Below are positions 53,345 to 64,000 of a stretch of DNA of 64,000 nt, piece after piece. The notes beneath the pieces were generated by a model. The model saw only the letters and a list, made by a program, of their open reading frames with translations, had not been told where the DNA came from and ran no database searches. Both the position numbers and the translations under genes were made by a program. The stretch comes from Methylobacterium sp. WSM2598 (lineage in GTDB: Bacteria > Pseudomonadota > Alphaproteobacteria > Rhizobiales > Beijerinckiaceae), in contig NZ_KB900609.1 in NCBI RefSeq assembly GCF_000379105.1, positions 305,781 through 369,780 on the forward strand, in the 5' to 3' direction. Each line of letters starts with the position of its first letter. Within the stretch, counting starts at the first letter, position 1.

Positions 53345-54037
53345 ATGAAGACCAAGCTCGCGCTCGCGACGCTCGCCGCCCTCGCGGCGACGCCCGCTCT
53401 CGCCCAGATGGGCGATTTCCGCGAGATGGCGCTGATGTCGAACGCCTTCGAGGTGCGCTCGAGCCAGATCGCCCTCGACAGGAGCCGCAACCCGCGGGTG
53501 CGCGAATACGCCCGGGAGATGATCCGCGACCATCGCGCGGCGAACGTGGCGCTGCTCGGCGGGCGAGAGAACGTGGCCCGCGCGACGGGCATCGGCGGCC
53601 TCGTGGCGGCGCCGTTCGAGATCGCCGGCGGCGCGGTCGGGGCGGCCACGGGCGCGGCGGCCGGGGCGGTGAGCGGCACGCTGCAGGGCGGCCCGGTCGG
53701 GGGCCTCGAAGGGCTCGGCGCCGGGGCGGCCCGCGGCGCCCGGGCGGGGGCGGACCTCGTCGACGGCGACGTGACCACGACGGCCGCCACCAGCGTGGTG
53801 CCGCTGAGCCCCGAGCAGCAGGCGATGCTGGCCGAACTCGCCCAGACTCCGCCCGGTCCGCGCTTCGACCGCACCTACGCGCGGATGCAGGTCCAGTCGC
53901 ACCGGATGTCGATCGCGGCCCACCAAGCCTATCTGCAGTCTGGCCCGAACCCGGCCCTGCGCACCTACGCCCAGCAGGTGCTGCCCTCGATGGAATCGCA
54001 CCTCGCCATGGCCGAGCGCCTGCCGGGCGCGCGCTAG
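53345..54037 (+). CDS. DUF4142 secreted protein with Gly/Ala-rich insert
   Basis: 230 residues, signal peptide KLALATLAALAATPALAQ. The two halves of a DUF4142 helical domain (FREMALMSNAFEVRSSQIAL; REYAREMIRDHRAANVALLG, and FDRTYARMQVQSHRMSIAAH; NPALRTYAQQVLPSMESHLA) are separated by about 75 residues rich in Gly/Ala (AGGAVGAATGAAAGAVSG). The insert resembles a glycine-zipper membrane segment. Family function unknown. Confidence 0.8.
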   Translation: MKTKLALATLAALAATPALAQMGDFREMALMSNAFEVRSSQIALDRSRNPRVREYAREMIRDHRAANVALLGGRENVARATGIGGLVAAPFEIAGGAVGAATGAAAGAVSGTLQGGPVGGLEGLGAGAARGARAGADLVDGDVTTTAATSVVPLSPEQQAMLAELAQTPPGPRFDRTYARMQVQSHRMSIAAHQAYLQSGPNPALRTYAQQVLPSMESHLAMAERLPGAR

Positions 54038-54697
54038 AGCATGGTTCGACGAAGCAGCATCTGCTTCGTCGAGGACAAGGCGGCACAATCAATGACCGAG
54101 GGCAGCGTCCGATTGCAACCTGATCGGGCGCTGCGCGAGGCGGCCGCGGCGCACGGACGGCGGGCCGCTCGGCCCGCCGTGCAGGGTCAGGCGGGATGCG
54201 CCTCGGCGAGCGCTCCCACCCGCGACGGGGCCCCGGACCGGACCTTGCCGGCGAACCCGCGGCGGCGCTGCGCCTGAGGGCAGAGCAGTGCCACGTGGCA
54301 GCCCCCGAGAGAGCCTTCGGCACCACCGGCCCGGGACGGACCGACGCGCGGCACGACGGCAAGCCACCCGTCGTGAGATCATGTACGCTCAGATTTTACT
54401 GAGTTGGTCCCTGCTGATCACACCGCAACCTAGTGCGCTGACGCCTTCAAAACGTACAAAGATCAGCGTCTTTTCCCGTGCTTTTGCAAGCAATTGGGGA
54501 ACCAGCGTGTGGTGCGTTCGTGGGCGTCTTTGCACTAGATCGTATTTGCCATCCAGTGTATTTTGATAGGTTCACGCCGTGGCGCGCTATCTCGTGGAGA
54601 CCTTCCTTCACGCTGCAGTTGATATGCCTTATCATATTGTTCAGATAAATATCCTGTTCATATTCATTGCTGAGCGGCTCCTACAATACTCTACCCT
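54038..54697. other. Gap with a terminator, then AT-rich DNA
   Basis: After the hairpin at 54046 no gene is supported. From about 54380 to 54690 the sequence becomes AT-rich, and it ends where the broken adhesin begins, suggesting that an insertion or deletion removed the adhesin start. Confidence 0.4.
54046..54072 (+). terminator. Terminator after the DUF4142 gene
   Basis: TCGACGAAGCAG and CTGCTTCGTCGA form a perfect 12-bp stem with a 3-base loop, eight bases after the stop codon. Confidence 0.65.
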
Positions 54698-57483
54698 TTC
54701 CTGCGGAACCTCTATCCCACTGGCGTCCAGGCCATCACCGCCGCCGCGCGGGACGCTGCCGGCGCAGCCCTCGCCGCAGCCCAGATCCGCCTCTACCAGG
54801 CAGGCACCCCGCTCGGCGGCACGGTCTCGGCCGGCGCCAACGGCGCTGTCTACGCGATCCTCCCGGCCGGTACCCTGCCATCCTCCGGCATCCGCATCGG
54901 CGCCACCGTGACGCCCGCCGGCGCCGACACCGCCGCCGGGCTCCTCGCCACCGACGACGGCTCCTTCGACCGATCCCTCCTCTCCCTCGGCACCCTCTCG
55001 GCCGGACTGAGCCGGCAGATCACCGCCGCCACCACCTATGGCGGCCTGCGCGCCGGCCTCGCCGCCACGTTCGGGGCGGGCCTCCTCACCTCCCTCGACA
55101 CCGCTCTGGCGTCGTCCTCGACCCGCATCAGCGCCCACGGGCCCTCCTTCACCCTCGACAGCGCCGTCGCCTCCGGCGGGGACTTCGCCGTGACCACCAC
55201 GGCCGCCGGCGCACCCATCACCCTGGCGGCCGCCCTCGATGCCGGCCGCAACGCCGTCACCCTCGCGGCGGCCGGAGTCGTCGCCCAGACCGCCGGAACG
55301 CTCACGGCCGGCACGCTCACGGCGAGCGCCGCCGGCGGCCTCGCCCTGGGCGCGGCAAACCAGGTCGGGAGGCTCGCTCGCCTCACCAACGCGGGCAGCG
55401 GCGACCTCGCCTTCACCAATGCGGGCGCCCTCACGATCGGCACCGGCGCGGCCGGCGACGGGGTGAGCAATCCCGGCGGAACGGTGACGCTGATCGCGGC
55501 GGCCGGCAGCCTGACCCTGGCGACCGGGGCAGGAGTGCGGGCGGCCGGCGATGTCGCGCTCGCGACCTCCGGCGCCTTCGTCAACCGGGCGGGCGCGGAG
55601 GCGGTGGCACGAGCGGCGGGCGCTGGCTGATCTACTCGGCCGATCCGGCCGGCGACAGCTTCGGCGGGCTCGACAGCGGCAATGCGGCGCTCTGGAACTC
55701 GGCCGCGGGCGGGCGCGTCACGCCGGGCGGGAACCGCTACGTCTTCGCGGCGCAGCGCATGCTCACCGTGACGACGGCGGATGCGGCCAAGACTTACGGG
55801 GAGGACGCGACCGCGATCGTGGCCGGCGCCGACCGGATCACCGGCTTCGACCCGGGCGTGGCCGGGGCCAATCGCGGCGACGACGCAGCGAGCGCGGTCA
55901 CCGGGGCGCCGAGGGTCACCTCCCCCGAGGCGGGCGCGCCGGCCGGGGTGGCGGGCGGCCCCCTACGGGATCGTGGCGGCGGGCACGCTGGGCTCGCCCG
56001 CCGGCTACGGCTTCGCCTTCGCGGCGAGCGGGCGGCTGACGGTCGCGCCGGCGACCCTGACGGTCACGCCGGAGGCCGGCCAGTCCAAGGTCTATGGCGG
56101 CGCGGATCCGGGCCTGCGCTACGGGGTGACGGGCCTCGTTGTGAATCCGGGGCTCGGCGTCGACGACAGCGGGCTGAGGCTCTCCGGCGCGCTCGGCCGC
56201 GCGCCGGGCGAGACAGTGGCGGACGGCCCCTACGCGTACACGCTGGGCTCGCTCGCGGCAGGCGCGAATTACACGCTGACCCTGGCGCCGGACGCGCCCC
56301 GCTTCGCCATCACGCCGCGGCCGCTCACCGTCGTGGGCGGGCCGGTCAGCCGGGTCTACGGCGAGGCCAACCCGGCCCTGAGCTACCGCGTCGGCGGCAT
56401 GGGCCTGGTGAACGGCGACGCGCTCGCCGGTGCGCTCACCACCGCGGCCGACGGCGCCAGCAATATCGGCGCGTACGCCATCGGGCAGGGCACTCTCGCC
56501 GTGTCCCCGAACTACATCCTCATCTACCGGGGCGCCGACCTCACCGTGACGCCGCGGCCGGTGACGCTGACGGGGCGCAGGACCTATGACGCCGCCACCG
56601 GCTTCGGCACGGGCACGCTCCAGGTGGCAGGCGCCGCCGATGGAGAGCGCCTGACGCTCGTCGCGGGCAATGGCCGTACGGCGGCATCGGATGCCGGCCT
56701 CTACGCGGGCTCGCCTCTGGCCGGACTGGTTCTCGCGGTCGCGGGCGGCAACGGGCTCGCGTCGAACTACCGCCTGCCGGCGAGCGGCACGCTGACGGTG
56801 ACGCCTGCCCCCGTCGTCGTGTCGGCCCGCTCCGGCGCCTCGATCTATGGCGAGCGCCCGACCGATCCGGGCTTGGCGGCCAGCGGTCTCCAGGGAGGGC
56901 AGGGCGTCGAGGTGTTGACCGGGCTGTCCAACAGCTTCGGCATCACGGCGCGGACCGGGGTCGCCGACAGCCCGGTGACCCTCACGGTCGCCGGCACGCT
57001 CACCAACCAGTGCGTCCGCGCGCCCTCGTCGTGACTCCGGCTTCCCTCACGCGCGCCTAAGGCGACGCGAATCCGGCTCTGACCTACACTGTGCGCGGCC
57101 TCGTCGGCGGCGACGGCCTCTCCGGTCATCTCGCCACGGCCGCTACCGCGCAGAGCGAGCCGGGGAACTACACCATCACGCAAGGCACCCTTGATGCCTC
57201 GCCCAACTACGTCCTCGCCGCCGAAGCGTTCCTCGACGTCCTGGCGCGGCCCCGGCCGGCAGGGTTCGTCGCCCCCGACGCCACCGGTCTCGCCAGCACC
57301 GTCGAGCGCGCCGCGCACCAGAACCGACCGATGATCCTGTCGGCCCCGCGCCACGGGCCGGATGCTTCCGCGGCCGGACCCCTCCGGGACCTCCGCTTCG
57401 ACGCCAGCCGCCTATGCGCGTGGCAGAAGGGCCGCTGCCGCCCGATCCCGCCGCAGGCGAACCTGCGCCCTTCGCCGCGCTGA
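54698..57483 (+). pseudogene. Broken filamentous-haemagglutinin-like adhesin with MBG/YDG repeats
   Basis: One protein can be followed through four frame segments: FLRNLYPTGVQAITAAARDA to about 55620; WLIYSADPAGDSFGGLDSGN to about 55965; PYGIVAAGTLGSPAGYGFAF to a stop at 57034; and NPALTYTVRGLVGGDGLSGH to 57483. Typical MBG repeats (TVTPRPVTLTGRRTYDAATG; VYGEANPALSYRVGGMGLVN) and a YDG domain are recognisable. The secretion signal and TPS domain are missing. Three or more frame changes mean it is not translated as a whole. Confidence 0.85.
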
Positions 57484-57959
57484 GAGGCCGGGCGCGTCGC
57501 CATCGCGGCGCGCTCGCGCCTGGTCGGAGCGACCCATGCGGTTCACGTTTGATACGAAATCCGATTGATTGCTTCGCCATCTCCCATTTCGGCCATGCGG
57601 ATGTCGGCTTCGCTCAAGCGCCGCGCGGGCTTGTCATACGACATCCGACGGATTGCTTCGCAATGCGGATGTCGGCTTCGCTCAGGCGCCGCGCGGGCTT
57701 GTCATACGTTTCCCGGAAGTGAGCTTCCGGGAAACGTATGTAGGGTCAGCATCGGGTTCGGCGCGGCCGTTCGAGGCCGCCCGCGGAAGCGCGTGCGCGA
57801 TCGAACGACCTCGCGCTGTTCGCACGAACCCGCGCAGCGCTCGCCGACGCCGCCGTTCGACGTCGACGAGGCTGGCCCTTCGGGGCTTGGACCCGGCGCA
57901 GATTGCGTGCCGAGCGCCTCTGCACCGGACAGCCCCGGACCACACGGGGCCGGCGGAGG
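57484..57959. other. Intergenic region with repeat copy 3
   Basis: Contains a doubled copy of the dispersed repeat (57551-57740). The rest, up to the convergent end of the pca cluster, has no supportable gene. Confidence 0.4.
57551..57740. repeat. Dispersed structured repeat, copy 3 (tandem head)
   Basis: The head occurs twice in a row (57551 and about 57640), then one terminal hairpin with a perfect 17-bp stem: CATACGTTTCCCGGAAG / CTTCCGGGAAACGTATG, loop TGAG. The arms differ from those of the other copies yet pair perfectly. Confidence 0.85.
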
Positions 57960-59141
57960 CTACTCCAGCTCGTCCCCCAGCACCTCCTTGGCCCAGCGGA
58001 AGGCGCCGTTCGCGGCCGGGACGCCCGTGTAGACCGCGGCCTGGAGCAGCAGGGCCTGCAATTCCGCCGGCGTGACCCCGTTGCGCAGGGCCGGGCGGAC
58101 GTGGAGCTTGAACTCCTCCTCGCGGCCGAGCGCCACCATCAGGCCGAGCGTGACCAGGGAGCGGGTCTTCCAGGGCAGGCGCGGGTCTCCCCAGATCTCG
58201 CCCCAGGCAATGCGCGTGATGAAGTCCTGCCAGGGGCCCGCGAAGCTCCCGGCCGCCGCGAGCGAGCGGTCCACATGCACCTCGCCGAGCACGCCGCGCC
58301 GGTTCGCCAAGCCCTCGGCGAAGGCCACCGCCCCGGTCGCCGCCCCGGCCGCGCCGCGATGCCGGTCCAGGAAGGCGAGGAGGTGCGAGGCCGTCGCGTC
58401 CGGCCGCTCGACGGCGAGGAGGTGGCGCGCGCCCGGCAGCACCACCAGCTCCGCGTGGCGGATGCCGGCGCAGATCTCCTCCGACTTGGCCGGCGGCGTC
58501 GCGGGATCGTCCCGCCCGGCGATGACGAGGGTCGGGGCGGTGATGCGCCCGAGCCCGGGACGCAGGTCCATCCGGCCGATCGCGTTGCAGCAGACCGCGT
58601 AGCCCGCCCGGTCAGTCTCGACGAACTGGCGCCGCACCGGCTCGACCGCGCCCGGGCTGGTGCGCGGGAAATCCGGGCTGAACCAGCGCTCCATCGTCGC
58701 GTCGACGATGGCGGCGGTGCCCTCCGCCCGCACGGTCGCGGCGCGCTCGTTCCAGCTCTGCTCGCTCGGCATCTCGGCGGCGGTGGCCATCAGGGTGAGG
58801 CTCAGCACCCGCTCGGGCGCCCGCATCGCCAGCGCCTGCCCGGTCATGCCGCCGAGGGACAGCCCGACCACGTGGGCCCGACCGATGCCCAGCGCGTCGA
58901 GGAGCCCGAGGAGGTCGTCCGCCAGATCCTCGACGGCGATGGGCGCGTCGCGCGCCGGCGAGGCGCCGTGGCCGCGCGTGTCGTAGCGCAGCACCCGGTA
59001 GCGGCCGCGCAGGTGGGGCACGAGCGGGTCCCACATCGCCATCGCGGTGCCGAGGGAGTTCGAGAAGGCGACGACGGGGGCGCCGCTCGGTCCCGAGAGC
59101 TCGTAGTGCAGCCGGGTGCCGTTCGCCTCGATCAGGGGCAT
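57960..59141 (-). CDS. pcaL: PcaD-PcaC fusion: 3-oxoadipate enol-lactonase / 4-carboxymuconolactone decarboxylase
   Basis: 393 residues. Residues 1-260 are an alpha/beta hydrolase (RYDTRGHGASPARDAP, VVGLSLGGMTGQALA with the nucleophile Ser, LVIAGRDDPATPP and GARHLL). Residues 265-393 are PcaC-like: SFAGPWQDFITRIAWGEIWG, RSLVTLGLMVALGREEEFKL and GVTPAELQALLLQAAVYTGV. The fusion catalyses two consecutive steps of the protocatechuate branch. It ends the pca cluster, 13 bases after pcaB. Confidence 0.93.
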   Translation of the reverse strand: MPLIEANGTRLHYELSGPSGAPVVAFSNSLGTAMAMWDPLVPHLRGRYRVLRYDTRGHGASPARDAPIAVEDLADDLLGLLDALGIGRAHVVGLSLGGMTGQALAMRAPERVLSLTLMATAAEMPSEQSWNERAATVRAEGTAAIVDATMERWFSPDFPRTSPGAVEPVRRQFVETDRAGYAVCCNAIGRMDLRPGLGRITAPTLVIAGRDDPATPPAKSEEICAGIRHAELVVLPGARHLLAVERPDATASHLLAFLDRHRGAAGAATGAVAFAEGLANRRGVLGEVHVDRSLAAAGSFAGPWQDFITRIAWGEIWGDPRLPWKTRSLVTLGLMVALGREEEFKLHVRPALRNGVTPAELQALLLQAAVYTGVPAANGAFRWAKEVLGDELE

Positions 59142-59154
59142 GGGATTCGTCCTG

Positions 59155-60510
59155 TCAGGGGGAGAGGAGGGCGGCGTAGCGCGCCGCCTCGGCGAGCGCG
59201 CGGTCGGCCGTGCGGGCGCCGGCGCGGATCGCCGGGGCGAGGTCGAAGGCCGGGCCGAGATCGATGCCGGCGGTCTCCGGCCGGGCGGCCAGGACCTCCG
59301 CGAGCGTCCCCCGCCCGTCGCGCACCGCGCCGGCCGCCTCCTCGACCAGGCGGTGGCCCGCCTCGGCCCCGAGCGCCGGGGCGAGCCGCGCCGCGGCGGC
59401 ATCCGCGAAGAGCAGCCCGCGGGTGAGGTCGAGATTGGCCCGCATCCGCCCGGGATCCGGAACCAGCCCCTCGGCGAGGGCGCGGGCCTCGCGCAGGGCC
59501 CCGGAGGCGAGGCCGAACAGGCAGGGCAGGGCGTGCCACTCCGCGTGCCACGCGCCGGCCGGGCGCTCCTGCGCCGCCGCCATCCCGTCGAGGAGCGGCA
59601 GCACCTGTCCCTTGGCGGCGCTGAACGCCGCGAGGATGACGGTCGAGGAGACCGGGTTGCGCTTGTGCGGCATGGCCGAGGAGCCGCCCCGGCCCGGGAC
59701 GTGGGGCTCGGCCACCTCGCCGACCTCGGTGCTGGCCAGGAAGGCGACGTCGGTCGCGAATTTCGCGAGCGCCCCCATCACCAGCGTGAGCCAGGTCCCG
59801 GTCTGGGCGATTCGGGCGCGGCGGGTGTGCCAGGGCGCCGGATCGTAGCGGAGCGCGAGTTCGCCGGCGAAGCCCTCGCCGACCGCGTCGGCCTGCTCCT
59901 TCAGCCCCGCCAGGGTCCCGACGGGCCCGCCCAGGGAGGCGGTGAGCACCTTGCCGCGCAGGCGCGGCAGGTCGCCGGCGAGTTCGGCGACGCCGAGCGC
60001 CCAGATCGCCGCCTTGGCGCCGAAGGTGACGGGCGCCGCCTGCTGGCCGTAGGTGCGCCCGACGCAGGGTGTCTCGCGGTGGCGCCGCGCCAGGGCGGAC
60101 AGGCCGGCGAGGATCGCCAGCAGGTCGTCCCGGACCAGGTCGAGCGCGTCCCGCAGCTGGAGCACGAGCGCGGTGTCGGCGATGTCCTGGGTGGTCGTGC
60201 CCTTGTGAAACCCCGCCTCGAGGGGGGCGGGCAGAGCCGCCTGCACCGCCTTCACGAAGGGGATCACCGGGACGCCCGAGAGGGCCGTTCCGCGTCCGAG
60301 GGCCACGGGATTGAGGGAGGCGGGCGGGATCGCCTCGAGGGCCGGCGCGAGGGCGTCCGGGACGAGGCCGAGGGCGGCCTCGGCCCGGGCGAGCGCGGCC
60401 TCGGCGCGCAGCATGGCGGCGACCCGCGCCTCGTCCGCGAAGACGGTCCGCATCGCCTCCGCGGCGAAGAGGGGACCGAGCAGGGCGGAGTCGAGGGCCG
60501 AGAAGGTCAT
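59155..60510 (-). CDS. pcaB: 3-carboxy-cis,cis-muconate cycloisomerase
   Basis: 451 residues of the fumarase/aspartase superfamily. The signature GGSSAMPHKRNPVSSTVILA, the N-terminal FKAVQ-region VIPFVKAVQAALPAPLEAGF and HKGTTTQDIADTALVLQLRD identify PcaB, the enzyme that makes 4-carboxymuconolactone for the next gene's product. Cytosolic tetramer in related species. Confidence 0.93.
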   Translation of the reverse strand: MTFSALDSALLGPLFAAEAMRTVFADEARVAAMLRAEAALARAEAALGLVPDALAPALEAIPPASLNPVALGRGTALSGVPVIPFVKAVQAALPAPLEAGFHKGTTTQDIADTALVLQLRDALDLVRDDLLAILAGLSALARRHRETPCVGRTYGQQAAPVTFGAKAAIWALGVAELAGDLPRLRGKVLTASLGGPVGTLAGLKEQADAVGEGFAGELALRYDPAPWHTRRARIAQTGTWLTLVMGALAKFATDVAFLASTEVGEVAEPHVPGRGGSSAMPHKRNPVSSTVILAAFSAAKGQVLPLLDGMAAAQERPAGAWHAEWHALPCLFGLASGALREARALAEGLVPDPGRMRANLDLTRGLLFADAAAARLAPALGAEAGHRLVEEAAGAVRDGRGTLAEVLAARPETAGIDLGPAFDLAPAIRAGARTADRALAEAARYAALLSP

Positions 60511-60637
60511 GCGGTGCCTCCGAGCGGGCGGGGAGCCTCCCCAATTAGGCCAGGGGCCGCGCCGGCGCAGCCCGGTTCGGGGGGCGCCCCACCGGCGGGA
60601 CCGCGTCGGCCGCGCCCCCGTCGGCGGGCGGGCCCGC

Positions 60638-61489
60638 CTACGCCGCCGGGCGCAGGTGCAGGATGGCGCGGGCCTCGGCCGGGGTCGCCACCCGCCGCCC
60701 GTGCCGGCGCACGGCCTCGGCCGCCAGCGAGACCAGCTCGGCGTTGCTCGCCGCCAGCCGGTCCTTGGTCACCCGGATGTTGTCCTCAAGCCCCGTGCGC
60801 ACCGCCTCCGCCCCCCGCGCCAGCGCCCAGTCCATCACCCGCGCCTGCTCGCGCCCGATCCCCGCCGCCGTCCAGGTCGCCTGGGGCAGGATCCGCCGCG
60901 TCTCGGAAAGCAGGATGTCGAGCAGGTGCTCGTCGGCCGGCATGGCGTTCTTCACCCCCAGCACGAACTGCACGTGGGGCGCCTCGTCCATCAGCCCCGC
61001 CTCGATCAGCCGCCTCGCCCCGTGCAGGTGCGAGAGGTCGAAGATCTCGATCTCGGGCCGGATGCCGTAGCGGCGCATCTGCCCGGCGAGGTCGGTGACG
61101 AGCGCGGCGGGGTTCTCGTACACGATGCTCGGGAAGTTGACCGAGCCGGTGGAGAGCGAGGCCATGTCGGGGCGGTGGACCAGCGAGAGGCCGCGCGCGG
61201 CCGGGTCGCGGCCGCGCCCGCCGGTGGAGAATTGCACGATCATGCCCGGGCAGTGCTTGCGCACGCCCTCCTGGACGGCGGCGAACCGGTCCGGGTCGGA
61301 GGAGGGGCTCTCGTCGTCGTTGCGCACGTGGATGTGCACGAGGCTGGCGCCGGCCTCGTAGGCCTCGTGGGTGGACTCGATCTGCTCGGAGACGCGGGTC
61401 GGGACGGCGGGATTGTCCGCCTTGCGCGGCACCGAGCCGGTGATCGCGACCGCGATCACGACGGGGCGGGATGGCTCCGCGGGGTTCAT
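60638..61489 (-). CDS. Beta-keto acid cleavage enzyme (BKACE, DUF849)
   Basis: 283 residues. VVIAVAITGSVPRKADNPAV and GASLVHIHVRNDDESPSSDP with the metal-binding HIH, QFSTGGRGRDPAARG, and GIRPEIEIFDLSHLHGARRL are diagnostic of BKACE. The ATG at 61489 follows GGAGG. It is placed between pcaG and pcaB, so its substrate is most likely 3-oxoadipate, the product of the PcaL step; BKACEs condense a beta-keto acid with acetyl-CoA to acetoacetate and an acyl-CoA. Confidence 0.88.
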   Translation of the reverse strand: MNPAEPSRPVVIAVAITGSVPRKADNPAVPTRVSEQIESTHEAYEAGASLVHIHVRNDDESPSSDPDRFAAVQEGVRKHCPGMIVQFSTGGRGRDPAARGLSLVHRPDMASLSTGSVNFPSIVYENPAALVTDLAGQMRRYGIRPEIEIFDLSHLHGARRLIEAGLMDEAPHVQFVLGVKNAMPADEHLLDILLSETRRILPQATWTAAGIGREQARVMDWALARGAEAVRTGLEDNIRVTKDRLAASNAELVSLAAEAVRRHGRRVATPAEARAILHLRPAA

Positions 61490-61504
61490 GGGGTTCCTCC
61501 GGTT

Positions 61505-61615
61505 GCTGTCATAGGACATCCGACGGATGGCTTCGCCATGCGGATGTCGGCTTCGCTCAGGCGCCGCGCAGGCTTGTGATACGGGACCCGCTTTGATCAA
61601 GCGGATCCCGTATCA
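61505..61615. repeat. Dispersed structured repeat, copy 4
   Basis: Head CATCCGACGGATGGCTTC, CATGCGGATGTCGG and CTCAGGCGCCGCGCAGGCTT, then a terminal hairpin with arms ATACGGGACCCGCTT and AAGCGGATCCCGTAT. It lies between pcaG and the BKACE gene, and its edge overlaps the pcaG stop codon. Confidence 0.8.
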
Positions 61616-62242
61616 GACGTCGAAGAAGACGGTTTCCTGGGGGCCCTGGAGCCGGATGTCGAAGACGTAGGTCGGCAGGTCGCGCGCCTCGCGCCGGGCG
61701 ATCAGCGTCTCGCGCCGGGAGCGCTGCTCGATCAGTCCGAGCACCGGATCGGCCGCATTCGCCTCCGCCTCGTCGGGGAAGTAGAGCCGGGTCTGCAGCC
61801 CGATGTTGATGCCGCGGGCGGCGATCCAGAGATTGATGTGCGGGGCCATGGGCCGGTGGCCCATTCGCCCGGCGACGGGGCCCGGCTTGATCGTCTCGAA
61901 GGTCCAGATCCCGGTCTCGAAGTCCGAGCCCGTGCGGCCCCAGCCCCGGAAACTCGGATCGAGGGGCTTGCCCTCCTGCTGATCGGCCGGGTGATTGTAG
62001 CGGCCGGCCGCGTTGGCCTGCCAGATCTCGACCAGCACGTCGCGCACCGGCTCCTCGGCCCCGTCGAGGACGCGGCCCGCGATGCGGATGCGCTCGCCCT
62101 CGGTGGCCGGGCCGACCAGCACGTTCGAGAAATTGGTCTCGAAGATGTCGAAGCCGGCCTGGTGCGGGATCAGGCCGATATGCACGTAGGGTCCCGCGGT
62201 CTGCGAGGCCGTCTCGCTCAGGCGCTCGAAGGGCAGTCGCAT
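61613..62242 (-). CDS. pcaG: Protocatechuate 3,4-dioxygenase, alpha subunit
   Basis: 209 residues. YVHIGLIPHQAGFDIFETNF, VRDVLVEIWQANAAGRYNHP and HRPMAPHINLWIAARGINIG are typical of PcaG, which lacks the full set of iron ligands. It starts one base after the pcaH stop and forms the heteromeric enzyme with it. Confidence 0.94.
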   Translation of the reverse strand: MRLPFERLSETASQTAGPYVHIGLIPHQAGFDIFETNFSNVLVGPATEGERIRIAGRVLDGAEEPVRDVLVEIWQANAAGRYNHPADQQEGKPLDPSFRGWGRTGSDFETGIWTFETIKPGPVAGRMGHRPMAPHINLWIAARGINIGLQTRLYFPDEAEANAADPVLGLIEQRSRRETLIARREARDLPTYVFDIRLQGPQETVFFDV

Positions 62243-62243
62243 C

Positions 62244-63898
<1,655 letters not shown>

Positions 63899-63912
63899 CC
63901 CGCCCTCGTGAT

Positions 63913-63945
63913 TGGAACGTGGTTCGGTAATTGAACGCAGTTCCA
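63913..63945. promoter_or_regulatory. 33-bp dyad operator upstream of the IclR gene
   Basis: The site runs TGGAAC, GTG, GTTC, seven bases, GAAC, GCA, GTTCCA. Its two halves are inverted copies (GAACgtgGTTC and GAACgcaGTTC). It lies 14 bases upstream of the regulator start and probably mediates autoregulation. Confidence 0.7.
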
Positions 63946-64000
63946 GTTCCTGTCAAGCGGCGGAAGGGGCGCCGGTCAGGTCACGACGGAGGGCTCGCGG

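Overview
The window is high-GC alphaproteobacterial DNA. Dense coding, a pca (protocatechuate) cluster with a PcaD-PcaC fusion, Dps, GlpR, DUF4142 and GCG_CRPN proteins suggest a Methylobacterium-like member of the Hyphomicrobiales; the genus is inferred from gene content and protein style.

Layout. (1) 1-3662, core-like: the start of a DUF2380/DUF3280-like secreted protein, an LRR-kinase, small ORFs and a UDP-xylose-synthase-like epimerase. (2) About 4460-9708, AT-richer accessory DNA: a two-domain GT4 glycosyltransferase ending in DUF4214 whose reading frame breaks at a short A-tract, then a methyltransferase. (3) 10325-43485, an integrative element inserted in a tRNA-Phe gene: a tyrosine integrase lies beside the tRNA, and a 17-bp copy of the tRNA 3' end lies 33 kb away. 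(4) 43658-54037, ordinary chromosome: DEAD-box helicase, HIT, M20 hydrolase, L,D-transpeptidase, Dps, GlpR, DUF4142. (5) 54698-57483, a broken adhesin gene with MBG/YDG repeats. (6) 57960-63945, the pca cluster with an IclR regulator and a strong dyad operator.

Cargo of the element. Left part: an HUH-like replication protein beside a cluster of perfect short hairpins, and an ADP-ribosylglycohydrolase. Middle: an envelope set (DUF3302-HlyD-DUF1254-DUF1254 operon; MoxR-DUF58-DUF4381-BatA-BatB-TPR-BatD operon; sulfatase-HAD-FGE-PRC-like-DUF4344 operon; AqpZ; COG4313 outer-membrane protein; two Gly-rich secreted proteins). Five copies of TGTTACNGTTACA precede several of these units, which suggests one regulon. 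Right part: a PD-(D/E)XK nuclease operon with DUF2958, then a tight TIR(DUF1863)-TIR-SLOG operon facing a trypsin-like protease gene. The last is the best candidate for a poorly described, Thoeris-like immune module.

A dispersed repeat family (four loci) has a conserved head and a terminal hairpin whose arms differ in sequence between copies but still pair.
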